A stretch of DNA of 64,000 nucleotides from Yponomeuta sedellus (lineage: Eukaryota; Arthropoda; Insecta; Lepidoptera; Yponomeutidae), in assembly GCA_934045075.1 (NCBI GenBank), contig OW203734.1:4921565-4985564 (forward strand), written 5' to 3'. The position numbers and the translations under genes are program-made. Below, in pieces: positions 1 through 9,362 of this stretch. The notes below the pieces were generated by a model. It did no database searches, was not told the DNA's origin, and worked only from the letters and a program-made list of their open reading frames with translations. Numbering within the stretch: position 1 is the stretch's first letter; every line of letters starts with the position of its first letter.

Positions 1-899
1 GAAATATTCGAGCGCGCGCGCCAATCCGAGACGTCAAAAAATTTCTGATAGTTTCGTACTGGGAATAGGTATTATAAATTTTTAAACTTTGGGCGGTTTC
101 GTTATTGATTATTATAATAATAAAATGAAACATTTGAAGAAAAACGTGAACCTATATTTGTATCGAAAATCTTCGTCACTTAATTTGAAGGGAGATACGA
201 TGACGAAGTCCAAATCATGTCCCAATCGTCCAAATCATCGAAATCCATCATATCAATGACGTCCATAATATCAATTATTTATTGCAATGTATCACACACA
301 CAAAACAAAAACAAATTCAAACGCCAATTTGGAGGTTAGTCCATAGATAAACTAGGGGTATCAGAAGTTTAACTTTAGTACCATAGATAGTCCATGACGT
401 AGCGATAAACTTCGTTTTGTAATATAACATTTTACTTGGTCTATGGTTTAAACCTGGTAACAATCCCAGTACTAAATTTAGACCGCGTTTTGGAATAAGG
501 ATGTATAAATTTATTTTAATAAAATGGTCAAAAAATCCTCAAAAACCACCGGAACAGAATTCGGACATTCGTAAAACCAGATTAGAAATTGCATTAGACA
601 AACCCATTCCACCACTGGACTTTGATAAAGTATAATGAAGCTTTTGTACATCAAAAGGTTCTTTATGTTTTGGAACAAAATAAATGGGAGGAAAGATTGA
701 ATTATTTACTCTCGCATAATTGATTTTTTTTGTATTGGTACTCGCCTCAGTGGTCAGAGTAAGCGCAGAGTACAGATTGAGAAGTTTTTTTTCTATCAAT
801 CAGTCATTTAATTAACCCGTATTCGTTCACTGCTGGCAAAGGTTTGTGCCAAGGCAAGCCACTTCTTTCTACTAAAGAGTCTGTGAAATAAATTTACCT
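1..899. other. AT-rich stretch without recognised gene
   Basis: No recognisable gene or mobile element. One open frame of 86 codons (539-799, minus) has no family features I recognise and no clear splice or regulatory context, so it is not called a gene. Confidence 0.5.
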
Positions 900-1382
900 T
901 AGTTATATATTAAACGGTTCAAATCGCGATTATTTATTAGGTAAAAAGTAATTACCTTATTTCCCGACGTTTCAGCAGCGTTACAGTTGCCGTGGTCTCG
1001 GGCAAACCACGCTGAAGTGGCGAGTACAGTCAATTATTGTGGGTAGCCACTATTAATTTTTCGCAGCTGGCCGACAGACAACACTCCCTACGCCAACGGA
1101 CAGGTCCGGTGATAAGGCGCGCGACTTATATTTAATTGATAGCTTGAAACCATCCTCTCTGTTGAAATTCTTGTATTTTTTAATTTCAGTTGCTTCCCGA
1201 ATGATTCTTCGGTAATACTGTCGATCGGTTGACAGAGCTTTCGGTCGATGTAGCTCGATCCAGTGGTTCGTTCCGGCCTCGAATAAATGCTCAGCTATCG
1301 CGGATTTCTTTACCTGTCTATTCTTGACTGCAGCAATGTGCTCTTTAACCCTTTCCGCGTATGTATGAGTATCGCGAATCAT
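900..1382 (-). pseudogene. Penelope-like element 3' fragment (endonuclease C-terminus)
   Basis: The minus-strand frame at 1053-1382 resembles the extreme C-terminus of Penelope-like retroelement proteins, after the GIY-YIG endonuclease core. Visible motifs are a histidine in SAIAEHLFEAG, the glutamate-bearing IIREATEI block and the NREDGFKLS block near the end. The family protein carries reverse transcriptase plus this endonuclease, and only the last 100 or so residues remain here. The sequence at 900-1050, with a segment reading GACGTTTC, looks like the element's 3' untranslated tail. The reverse transcriptase part is missing, so the copy is 5'-truncated and inactive. The family assignment rests on motif memory, not a search. 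Confidence 0.65.
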
Positions 1383-2008
1383 TAAGAAATACTTTAAAGG
1401 TAAATGACAATGTTTTTCGGTAAAATAAGTATGAGATTATTCTTGACTGGTACGCTTGACCAACGGCAAAAATTGAATGCCCCACCACGCTTCACTAGTT
1501 GACTCGACTAACCGACACTACTGCCATTTTGGCGCAATGCTGGTAACTTTACTGTATTATTATTCAGGGCAGGTTTCTTTAATTAAGAATTTCACTAAGT
1601 AAATACTTTCAACGTTTCACGCTCTTTTCAGTTTCAAGGTAACTACAGTACAGTTAGCTATTACTTTTACATAACATTACAGTTAACTATTTACTTTTCT
1701 ATTAACTATTTACTTTTATTCTAATTCAGAAATTGGCCCTAATAATTGCACTTAAGCAAGTAAACAATAAGGCAGACTTAATGCCTTAATAGCATTAAAA
1801 AGTTAAAATTACCTTGCTGAATTCCGCCAAAAATCCCACAAGCACCATACGGCTAGCTAATGCACCGCCCTCCCTCCCACTTTTCCAAGCAGAAGCAAGA
1901 CACGAACACACCACCACCAACACCAACACTTGTGTGAGAAAACACGCGACGCGTTTCGCCTCTAACACGAGGAATCCTCAGGCTCCCAAATGCAAGTGAC
2001 CGTCTCCG

Positions 2009-2009
<1 letters not shown>
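1383..2009. other. Unassigned sequence
   Basis: AT-rich, no recognisable gene. The last 200 bases are C/A-rich and directly precede the poly(T) that marks the 3' end of the jockey-like LINE. Confidence 0.4.
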
Positions 2010-2043
<34 letters not shown>

Positions 2044-4540
2044 CTATAAAGGGCACCCTCCGGAGGACACGGGGGAGGGAGGTGGTGAATGCTCATGCAT
2101 AACAGCACGGACCCGGCCGTGCTGCCAATGTGGGACTCACAAGAAGTGCGCCTACCCACTAAACACCACCTTGGGACTGGTTTTGGTCCTAGAGACCCCT
2201 AAACCCACATCGGGAGCGACCCCCCTCGAGGCCGAGGAGGGCGCACAGCGGAGCTCCCTAGCGGAGCGTCCGCTTAGAAGAGTTTATATTACAAAACTGC
2301 TATGAAAGAGCAGTGCCCCCCCTAGGGGGGACACTGGCAGAGGAGGGGGGCGCGTCTGACTGAGACCGAGCCTCTAAGAGGTGGTTCAGGTCGGACGACA
2401 ATTTGTCGGGCGGGTCAACGAGTACGTTCCTGGGCCTGCGCACCAGGTAACGTGGGTCCGTCGTGGGCGGAGAGTAAGCCGCTGCTTCGCGGATCAGGGG
2501 GTTGGGATGTTCTTCAGCAGTGCTGAAGAACGTCTCTGAGAGGGACCTAATAAATTGCTGCATGGTTGGGATTTCCATGTCCCGATGTAGGTCTGCGTTC
2601 CTGACGCACCAGTGAGCGTTCAGTGCCCTACGAATAAAAATGTTCTGTACCCTCTGCAGTCCGTACAGGGCTGAGGGGGACGCGTGAGCGAAGACGGGTG
2701 CCGCGTAAGTCATCACGGGACGAATGCAAACCTTATAGAGCGTTCGCTTGTTCCTAGCTGACATCCTACTGTGCCGGCCTATCATGGATGATAGGCGGCC
2801 TAGGTAAAATCGGGCTGTCCGGGTCACCTTCCGGATGTGTGGGACGAAAGTCAGGTTCCTATCTAAAATGACACCTAGGTACTTGGCGGATTTTTGCCAG
2901 GGGACTGGGGTCCCTAACATGCGAATGGGGGGGTCCTCGCCGAGAAACCGTCCACGCTTGTGTTCAAAACGCACAGCCGTGCTTTTCTCCGGGTTGACCT
3001 CGATGCGCCATAGTCTGAACCAGGCTCCTAGCTTATCGACCGCGGGTTGGAGTTTGCGGAGGATACACGACATCTGCCGACTCTTGCAGTAGAGTGCGGT
3101 GTCGTCGGCAAAAAGTGACAATTGGACCCCATCGCCGGGAATGGGAATGTCATTTGTGTACGAAATGTACAGGAGGGGGGAGAGCACGGAGCCTTGCGGG
3201 ACCCCGGCTCTGAGCGGACGGGGGGACGAGAGTACCCCCTCGTGTCTAAAACGGAAGGACCGATCCTTCAGAAAGCTATATATGACGCGGACAAGTCGGT
3301 CGGGGAGACCCAGTTCGTACAATTTGTACACGAGCCCTGCGTGCCAGACCTTGTCAAAGGCCTTGGCGACATCGAAGAAGACGGCTACCGTCTTTTCGCG
3401 CCTAGGGAAGAAACCACTCAAGATATACTCTACTATGCGGTGGACTTGTTGAGGGCAAGAGTGCCTAGCTCGAAAGCCAAATTGGTGATGGATGATGAGA
3501 GGGGGTCCCTCTGACGGGAAGAGGTGGTTTCTCATACGAGTGAGAATAACTCGTTCGAAGAGCTTGCCCATGGCCTTAAGAAGGCTGATGGGGCGGTGGC
3601 TAGATGGGACGTTGAGGGGCTTCCCGGGCTTGGGAATGCCTATGACTGTCGCCTCTTTCCATGCGGATGGAAAGTGACAGAGGTCAAAGCAGGCATTGAA
3701 GAGAATGGCAAGGAGGGTGAGCACCTGGCCGGGGAAGTTTTTGAGCGCTAGGTTGGCAATACCGTCCGCTCCTGGGGCCTTTTTACGTTTCAGTCTTTTG
3801 ATAAAAAGCTGAATTTCGTCAGTGGATACCGCGATAGGGTCGTCGGTTAAGGGGAGGGAGGTCTTTTTACGGACCTCCTCCTCAACCTTGCCTATGTGAA
3901 CTGGGTCTCTATGCTGGACGCTGGGAGAGCATTGAGCCTCAATGCTGTCAGCGAAGCATTCGGCCTTTTCGTCGTCCTCGAAGGCGGTAGTGCCATCGGG
4001 ACGCATCAAGGGAGGGGTGTGGGTGATCGCGTCAACCCGAAGGGCCCTAGCTACTTTATAGTATGCTACGTGGGAGGGGGAAATGGTCTCCATGAGGTCA
4101 CCCCAATTGGAGTTGCTCAGTTCGGAGAGCCGCGACCGGACTTGCCGTTGGAGGACGTTTGCACGTTTCCTGTAGGCAGGAGTTGGGTAGAGCGAGGCCC
4201 TTCGAAGGGCGGCTCTTTTGGCCCTTATCAGATTTCTGACGTCGAGAGGGAGCTTACGGTCATGGACCGGGACTTGGTGTTCGTTGTCACGGATGGCTGT
4301 TTGGATCACATGCGTGAGGGAGTCTACGGCGCTATCTATTTTATCCGTGCTGTCAAGACAGCCGGGTGTGAGCACAAGCGGCGAATCGGGGGCTTCAGCA
4401 ACGGTGACTAGGGAGGCTTTAACACCGTCCCAGTTAGTGATAGTCTTAACAGAGAGTGTGGAGTGAGTCGGGGGACCTAGCTGGAGCGAGACCGGTCGGT
4501 GGTCGGAACCTAGGCAAAAACGCTCCGTATTTATAGGCTA
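2010..4540 (-). mobile_element. 5'-truncated jockey-like LINE
   Basis: A non-LTR retrotransposon read on the minus strand. A run of 30 T (2010-2039) on the plus strand is its poly(A) tail, followed upstream by about 260 bp of 3' untranslated sequence and then the reverse-transcriptase frame. The copy ends abruptly near 4540, inside the endonuclease domain, as expected for incomplete target-primed reverse transcription. No target-site duplication could be fixed with confidence. Confidence 0.85.
2300..4537 (-). CDS. Jockey-like LINE ORF2 fragment (endonuclease end plus reverse transcriptase)
   Basis: The frame is open from about 4537 to the stop at 2300-2302, roughly 745 codons; no native start is present because the copy is 5'-truncated. 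It opens with the last part of an apurinic-like endonuclease (GSDHRPV, the SDH motif near 4500). The reverse transcriptase follows, with KAPGADGI, a HRPISLL block, the catalytic aspartate block VFFDVAKAFDKVW, GVPQGSVLSPLLY and the FADD active site (a YxDD variant). No RNase H domain follows, which fits the jockey group rather than the I group. The enzyme would copy its own RNA into nicked chromosomal DNA. The reading frame is undamaged, so the truncation is probably not ancient. The exact family was not determined. Confidence 0.85.
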   Translation of the reverse strand, partial: PINTERFCLGSDHRPVSLQLGPPTHSTLSVKTITNWDGVKASLVTVAEAPDSPLVLTPGCLDSTDKIDSAVDSLTHVIQTAIRDNEHQVPVHDRKLPLDVRNLIRAKRAALRRASLYPTPAYRKRANVLQRQVRSRLSELSNSNWGDLMETISPSHVAYYKVARALRVDAITHTPPLMRPDGTTAFEDDEKAECFADSIEAQCSPSVQHRDPVHIGKVEEEVRKKTSLPLTDDPIAVSTDEIQLFIKRLKRKKAPGADGIANLALKNFPGQVLTLLAILFNACFDLCHFPSAWKEATVIGIPKPGKPLNVPSSHRPISLLKAMGKLFERVILTRMRNHLFPSEGPPLIIHHQFGFRARHSCPQQVHRIVEYILSGFFPRREKTVAVFFDVAKAFDKVWHAGLVYKLYELGLPDRLVRVIYSFLKDRSFRFRHEGVLSSPRPLRAGVPQGSVLSPLLYISYTNDIPIPGDGVQLSLFADDTALYCKSRQMSCILRKLQPAVDKLGAWFRLWRIEVNPEKSTAVRFEHKRGRFLGEDPPIRMLGTPVPWQKSAKYLGVILDRNLTFVPHIRKVTRTARFYLGRLSSMIGRHSRMSARNKRTLYKVCIRPVMTYAAPVFAHASPSALYGLQRVQNIFIRRALNAHWCVRNADLHRDMEIPTMQQFIRSLSETFFSTAEEHPNPLIREAAAYSPPTTDPRYLVRRPRNVLVDPPDKLSSDLNHLLEARSQSDAPPSSASVPPRGGTALS

Positions 4541-5170
4541 GGCCGCCCCTCCCCCCGATGACGCAATGTAACCGTTAAACTGGTGACCGTTAAACCGTTT
4601 CAACCGCCTATGGGCTATTGTTGTTTTGTGCAAATATATCGATTAATGGGGAAATGCCTTAAGTTTTTTCTCGCAGTCAACCGCAGAAGATGGAAGGGAG
4701 GATGGAAATTAGTAGGCGTGCAAAGAAACAGAAATAGTGTCATGAAAACAATTGTGAAAATTTAACTATAGTGTCATGGATCTTCTGAATCATAATACTA
4801 TAGTTACATTTTCTAATAGTTATAAAATAGTCTATATTTTATGACTATTAATTCTTCTTCTTCATGCTATATTAGTCCACTGCTGGACATAGCCCTCCCC
4901 TTAATGAGCGCCATAGGGCCCTATCTTCAGCTTGCCGCAGTCAGCACTTGCCGGCAGTTTTTCGCCCCACTATTAATTAATTAGAGACAATGTGAATGCC
5001 AACTAACATTAAAAGAGTCAACGTAACTCACTTTTTGTTTAAAAGGTAACTCATGACGTAAATCTCTTTCATTTTGCCCGAACAGTACAATGACGCTAGT
5101 TTGACGCTAGTGACGAGTTTAAATGTCAAAATTAAATGTCATGACTTTCTAGTACATTGATAGTCTAATT
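4541..5170. other. Intergenic, includes a short SINE-like repeat
   Basis: Mostly unassigned. The segment 4853-4972 belongs to a dispersed family that includes 'ctgctggacatagccct', with related copies near 21180-21275 and 29005-29100. Nothing else was recognised. Confidence 0.45.
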
Positions 5171-5174
5171 CTGA

Positions 5175-5935
5175 CATTGTATCGCTACATAACGCATGAC
5201 TCGTGGCATCGTCCCGCGCAGGCGTCGTCGGTTCGGAACGGATGCTGCCGGTATGTCTGACTGTTTAGTATCGGTGTTGGCAGCTGCGTTGGTGTGGGCA
5301 CGTATCCCGAATGCCCGAAGAAAGGGTGGCCAAGCGCATCTTTTACTCAGAACTTGAAGAAGGCAAGCGTAAAAGCGGCGGCCTGTATCTGAGATACAAA
5401 GATGTGCTGAAGAGGCATATGAAAAGGTGCGGGATCGAGCCTACGACATGGGAATTGCAAGCTGCTAGTCGCTCTGAATGGAGGCAAAAAGTCAAAATAA
5501 ACGTTAACGACCTTGAAAATAAACGAAGGCACGAGCTTGATTTACGACGTGAACATTTAAAAAATAAAGCGCCTTCGAATATTTTGTACAATTATGTAAA
5601 TGGAGTCCTCACATGTGGCACCTGTCTTCGGACGTATACTGCTAAAATTGGTTACATTATTACACTATTTTTATTTTTAATGCACTAACCCGTGCTAAGG
5701 AACAAATTTAAAAACCTATTTAGAGGCTAAAAATTTCACGCAACCTCTGGCACGGATAGCCAGAGGTTGCGGGTTCGAATCCCGGCATGGGTGAAATTTT
5801 TAGCCTCTAAATAGGTTTTTAAATTGGTTACATTAGTCATTTGAGGACGCACTAGTAACACAAAACTGGTCGCCGTTGCCGAAATCGGCATGGAAGGCAT
5901 CATTGGTGTTGTCCTATTTTTGTAAGACTAATGCT
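5175..5935 (+). pseudogene. LINE ORF2 C-terminal fragment, split by a SINE
   Basis: The frame at about 5296-5655 resembles the conserved C-terminal tail of many animal LINE proteins: an EGKRKSGG basic turn, [14 protein letters not shown], a W-E block and [11 protein letters not shown]. It ends in a zinc-finger-like CGTC pair. Its histidine half lies at 5836-5860, on the far side of a SINE insertion (5660-5820). The SINE is flanked by perfect 15-bp copies of aaattggttacatta (5645-5659 and 5821-5835), and removing it and one copy keeps the frame. All of the reverse transcriptase is missing. The clade is uncertain. Confidence 0.7.
5660..5820 (-). repeat. tRNA-derived SINE (family A), foldback copy
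   Basis: A 161-bp insertion with a 15-bp target-site duplication. It carries a tRNA-like T-arm (B box GGTTCGAATCCC near 5770) and the family tail 'gcactaacccgtgctaagg'. Here the tail half is on the minus strand and the tRNA-like half on the plus strand, giving a palindromic copy in which the gaggctaaaa segment appears as an inverted pair. Related copies lie at 6020-6287, 33888-34042, 34553-34620, 45890-46045 and 46480-46690. Confidence 0.75.
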
Positions 5936-6019
5936 TCTAATATTTATTATAACATGTTGTTGAGTGCATTGTTGAAGATCTTCCAAGGGAGATAGTTGTG
6001 GCACAAATAAATTAACCAA

Positions 6020-6287
6020 TTAGATGATTCGAAAACCTATTAAGAGGCAAAAAATTCCACCCATGTCGGGACCCGCGACCTCTGGCTAACCGTGCCAGCA
6101 ATCTCCCAACTGAGCTAATGGGCGACTTACCGGCATCAGTGAAATTTCAAACCTCTTTACAATACTCTCTGTATTACGTACAGACAGCAACACTGTCAGT
6201 TCGAGTTCGAGTTCTACTCACGGCATGGGTGGAATTGTTAGCTTCTAAAAAGGTTTTTTAAATTGTCTTTAGCACGGGTTAGTGCAT
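6020..6287. repeat. SINE family A, rearranged copy
   Basis: It begins and ends with inverted versions of the family's cctatttagaggc segment. An incomplete reverse-oriented tRNA-like head (6063-6125) and a second damaged head lie between them. The usual tail 'gcacgggttagtgcatta' closes it at about 6270-6288. Confidence 0.65.
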
Positions 6288-6295
6288 TAAAAAGA

Positions 6296-6701
6296 TAATA
6301 ATATTGGCCTTTTTTTGGCATCTACTTAATGAGATGATTTATACAGCGTCCAGTCGTATCTTCACTTACACTAGATGGGTGAAGGGACCACTCCGACGCT
6401 GGAGTGCCTGGGACATATTCTTTTTTATAGATGGTGTAGGTTTGCCCAGCACCTATACCATCCTGACAGCTTAGTCGGCCTAGACCACAGGAAAGACTAG
6501 TCAATACGTGCGGAGCCAACCAAGCCGCGGGTTTCCTCACGATGTTTTCCATCACCGTTAGCGTGTTGTATTGCGACTACAAATTTGCAAATGTACGTAA
6601 CTTTGAAATGAAACAAACTCATTGGTACATGCCCGCACTCGGGATCGAACCTGGGGTTCTCGCTTGCCAGTCCATGGTTCTACCCACTGAGCTACCAACG
6701 C
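6296..6701 (-). repeat. tRNA-derived SINE (family B), near full length
   Basis: The head is tRNA-like on the minus strand, with an A box in gtagctcagtgggtaga-like sequence and a B box ggttcgatccc, at about 6640-6701. The body runs leftward to a 'ggccaatattatt' tail. Matching 8-bp taaaaaga at 6288-6295 and 6702-6709 is the likely target duplication. Other copies are at 22523-22913, 57082-57492, 59096-59275 and 62713-63094. Confidence 0.85.
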
Positions 6702-6711
6702 TAAAAAGAAT

Positions 6712-7085
6712 ATAATAGACTAGCTTTTGCCCGCAACTCCGTCCGCGTGGATTTTAGTTTTTTGCAACTCCGTTCACTCCCTTAAGGGTTATATTAAAAA
6801 AAAAACGGCGCAACACGTGTACAATCAATTGTGGTGAAGAGTATTTATTTAACGTTTCAAGAAAATTAGCATAATTCTTTATCCCTCCCATACAAATATT
6901 GGCAACTCTTTTTGTACCCTTAAGGGTTAAATTTCAAAAAATCCTGTTTATTCCTCGACAAAATTATATATAGACCCTATGTGCAAAGTTTCAGCTTCTT
7001 AGGTCCGACGGCTTGGGCTGGGCATTGATGAGTGGACAGTCAGTTAGTCAGGACTTTGAATTTTATTTATATAGATAGATAATTT
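6712..7085 (+). repeat. Dispersed lepidopteran-type repeat (tagcttttgcccgc family)
   Basis: It starts with 'actagcttttgcccgcaac', contains two related blocks around 'cccttaagggtt', and ends in a short tatagatagata tract. No coding capacity was seen. It resembles a common insect interspersed repeat, but I cannot name the family. Confidence 0.5.
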
Positions 7086-7544
7086 GAGTAAAGATGGTCC
7101 AAGTACAGTTTTTTTCTTTCAATGTATTTTTTTCACTATTACTCGACTCGAAGACAGCAATAACAACGACATTGTTTTTGCTGACTACAATCCAAATTTC
7201 CGAAAGAAGTGAACTTCCCCAAATGACGGTCACGGTTCTAAAACATGGAATGATTCCACTTCTGGCTCGCGTCTTCATAATGCCGTTGCGCGTTTCATTC
7301 GAAACGGCCACTTGAACTTAATGGGATATACCTCGAATGAAAATTACTGCGGGAGCTCGGTTGGAGGGAAGCAAACTGCTTTGTTTTAAACTACAGGGCG
7401 ATATTTAATTCATTAGCAGAATTGTGGGGTGATATCCTATAGGACTTGTACATACGTTTGTATTACCGCTTACCCGAAATAAAATTTAACAATAGAACAT
7501 TTCTCCGACGTTTTTACAGACACTAGAATAAATCAGGTGAACTG
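7086..7544. other. Unassigned sequence
   Basis: An open frame exists on both strands at about 7063-7315, but neither protein shows a recognisable domain and no splice pair is convincing. I see nothing else. Confidence 0.4.
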
Positions 7545-7622
7545 TCAGGATCGTAGCAAGTGGCAGTCCCTTGTCTCTGCCTACCACACTGGGATACAGG
7601 CGTGAGGTTATGTATGTATGTA
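7545..7622 (+). repeat. RTE-like LINE 3' end
   Basis: It matches the 3' end of the RTE-like copy at 49818-51452: 'aggatcgtagcaagtggcag' followed by the tacaggcgtgagg block and a short (TATG)n tail. It is only the last 80 bp, a severely truncated copy. Confidence 0.75.
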
Positions 7623-7636
7623 GAATGAATCAGCGT

Positions 7637-7990
7637 TGATTGATATCAACATATTGTATATCCCCACTGCTGGGGCACGGCTGGGACGCTCTTCCTGCAT
7701 TGCAGGCAGGTTAGGCCATACTCCACCGTGGGGGCCAAGTCCGGGTTGGTGGAAGATTGTAAGGCAGAGGCGCGCCTTAATGTCAGAAGTTATTAAGACG
7801 CCCATAAGGCCTCTGGCATGGCTTAACGACTGCCATTACATGACAGCAGGCACCAACGGCTTGATGTGCCTTGCGAAGCACGGAAACGCTTGAAAAAATG
7901 CCACTAATCGTAGGCACAGGATGGTCACCCAACCTGACCGCGCCTGCTGTTGCTTAACCCAAGTGTTTGATTCCACTTGGTCACGAGCGC
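7637..7990 (+). repeat. Dispersed repeat family C, longest copy
   Basis: The family is recognised by 'ccccactgctggggcacgg', then an inverted cctgcattgcagg motif, then 'gggggccaagtccgggttgg' and a tail with 'gcaccaacggctt'. Other copies or fragments lie at 25078-25196, 34625-34663 plus 35557-35670, 47172-47485, 51885-52105, 52740-53020, 54108-54215 and 59325-59430. It has no coding capacity and is probably a SINE or LINE-derived repeat. Confidence 0.75.
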
Positions 7991-8385
7991 TTCGAATGAA
8001 TCTGTATAATTATACGTAATGCATAATAAGTCGTTTGATTATTAGAAATTCTATTGACTCGATGCATCATCAGCACCAGCTATTTAACGCCCACTACAGG
8101 ACATATTCCTCCCCAATAGCAGCGGTCAAGACTTTTTTATATAGCACCTATTTTGTAAATATGTAAATTACCTGCTGTTAACTAAATTAGTAATAGTTCA
8201 TTAGTCTATGTTTTTTGTATATTCGAGTTCCTGTAAAGCGCATAACCTTATATAATAAAATAAAAAAATAAAAATATATCATTGTGTTATATATAAAGCT
8301 TAGGAAGCCCACTTTTTTAAAGTGTAATTGCGCCGTTATTGTTCCCCAGAGCGTTGTGACACGTAGTACATACATATACATATAA

Positions 8386-8548
8386 ACATACATACATACA
8401 TACATACATACATACATACATACATACATACATACATACATACATACATACATACATACATACATACATACATACATACATACATACATACATACATACA
8501 TACATACATACATACATACATACATACATACATACATACATACATACA
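8386..8548. repeat. (TACA)n microsatellite, left part
   Basis: A pure tetranucleotide array of about 40 units. It ends exactly at the TG of the left LTR and resumes, again as TACA, directly after the right LTR at 19299. The LTR element therefore landed inside it. Confidence 0.95.
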
Positions 8549-8736
8549 TGTAGGGATGTGTTTTTGAGCAAAATAATAAAGCTCAGTGAATTTCTTTAAT
8601 TTTTATTCGTCTTCTCTCAGAGCCCAACCCAGTTACAGACAATCCCCATCTTAGTCTTTTATCCCGCTCTCACACTTATCTCTCGCTCACATCTTGCATT
8701 CCATTCTACTCAGTCCATCAACGTTCCATTCCCACA
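8549..8736 (-). repeat. 3' LTR of the Ty3/gypsy element
   Basis: 188 bp, starting TGTAGGG and ending CCCACA on the plus strand, identical by eye to 19111-19298. The minus-strand sequence just upstream is only mildly purine-rich, so no classical polypurine tract stands out. Confidence 0.95.
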
Positions 8737-9362
8737 TTCGGCCATCCTACTTTCATATCTGTCCACAGATATGCTGCCCCTATTCTCCTCTTAAATCTAC
8801 TTAACATCTAAACACAACTTAAGACATAGCATGAAATAAACATAGAAATCTCTAACAACCATCCAAAATATTCAACATAAAGTTCAACAGCCTTATAACA
8901 GGTCAATGCTCAACCAAAAACTAAGTAAATAAACAATATGTACCACTTTACCTTACCATTATTAACACAATATCAACATATCAACATTCATAGCACTATA
9001 TTAGCTCCAATGTAATTTTAACAATCGAATTTAGAAAACACGTAGGTAATTATCTTAATAATAATTCGTTTAACACTCTAGGTTCTTATTCAAGACATAA
9101 TTCATACACTTTAAGTTAATTAAAGTAAATTTCAAACTTAAATTCTATTGAGTAAACACCCGTTTTACAATTAACAACCTACTCACTATGATTTTAGGCA
9201 GACAATCTTAAAGAAATACGTAGATCTAGTCCTAGGTTATGCTGAGGAATCTAAGTGAAATGACACGTAAGAGAAATGCAATTAGTACAAATTGGTTTAG
9301 CCATTCATTCTTCATTCTGACATTCAAAATCACTTTCATCCTCATTCAATCTGATCACTCAC
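8737..9362 (-). other. 3' untranslated region of the Ty3/gypsy element
   Basis: About 630 bp between the expected end of pol and the 3' LTR. It is AT-rich with no long frame; an envelope gene is absent. Confidence 0.7.

Noticed and set aside
1996..4590. gtgaccgt at 1996-2003 and 4583-4590 as target duplication of the jockey-like LINE
   Set aside because: The left copy does not abut the poly(A) and the right copy lies well beyond the truncation point. Eight bases can match by chance.
7063..7315. Small gene on either strand
   Set aside because: Frames on both strands are similar in length, with no domain, splice or regulatory support.
8187..8571. MYVC-repeat frames
   Set aside because: Translations of the TACA microsatellite; the same applies at 51377-51684.
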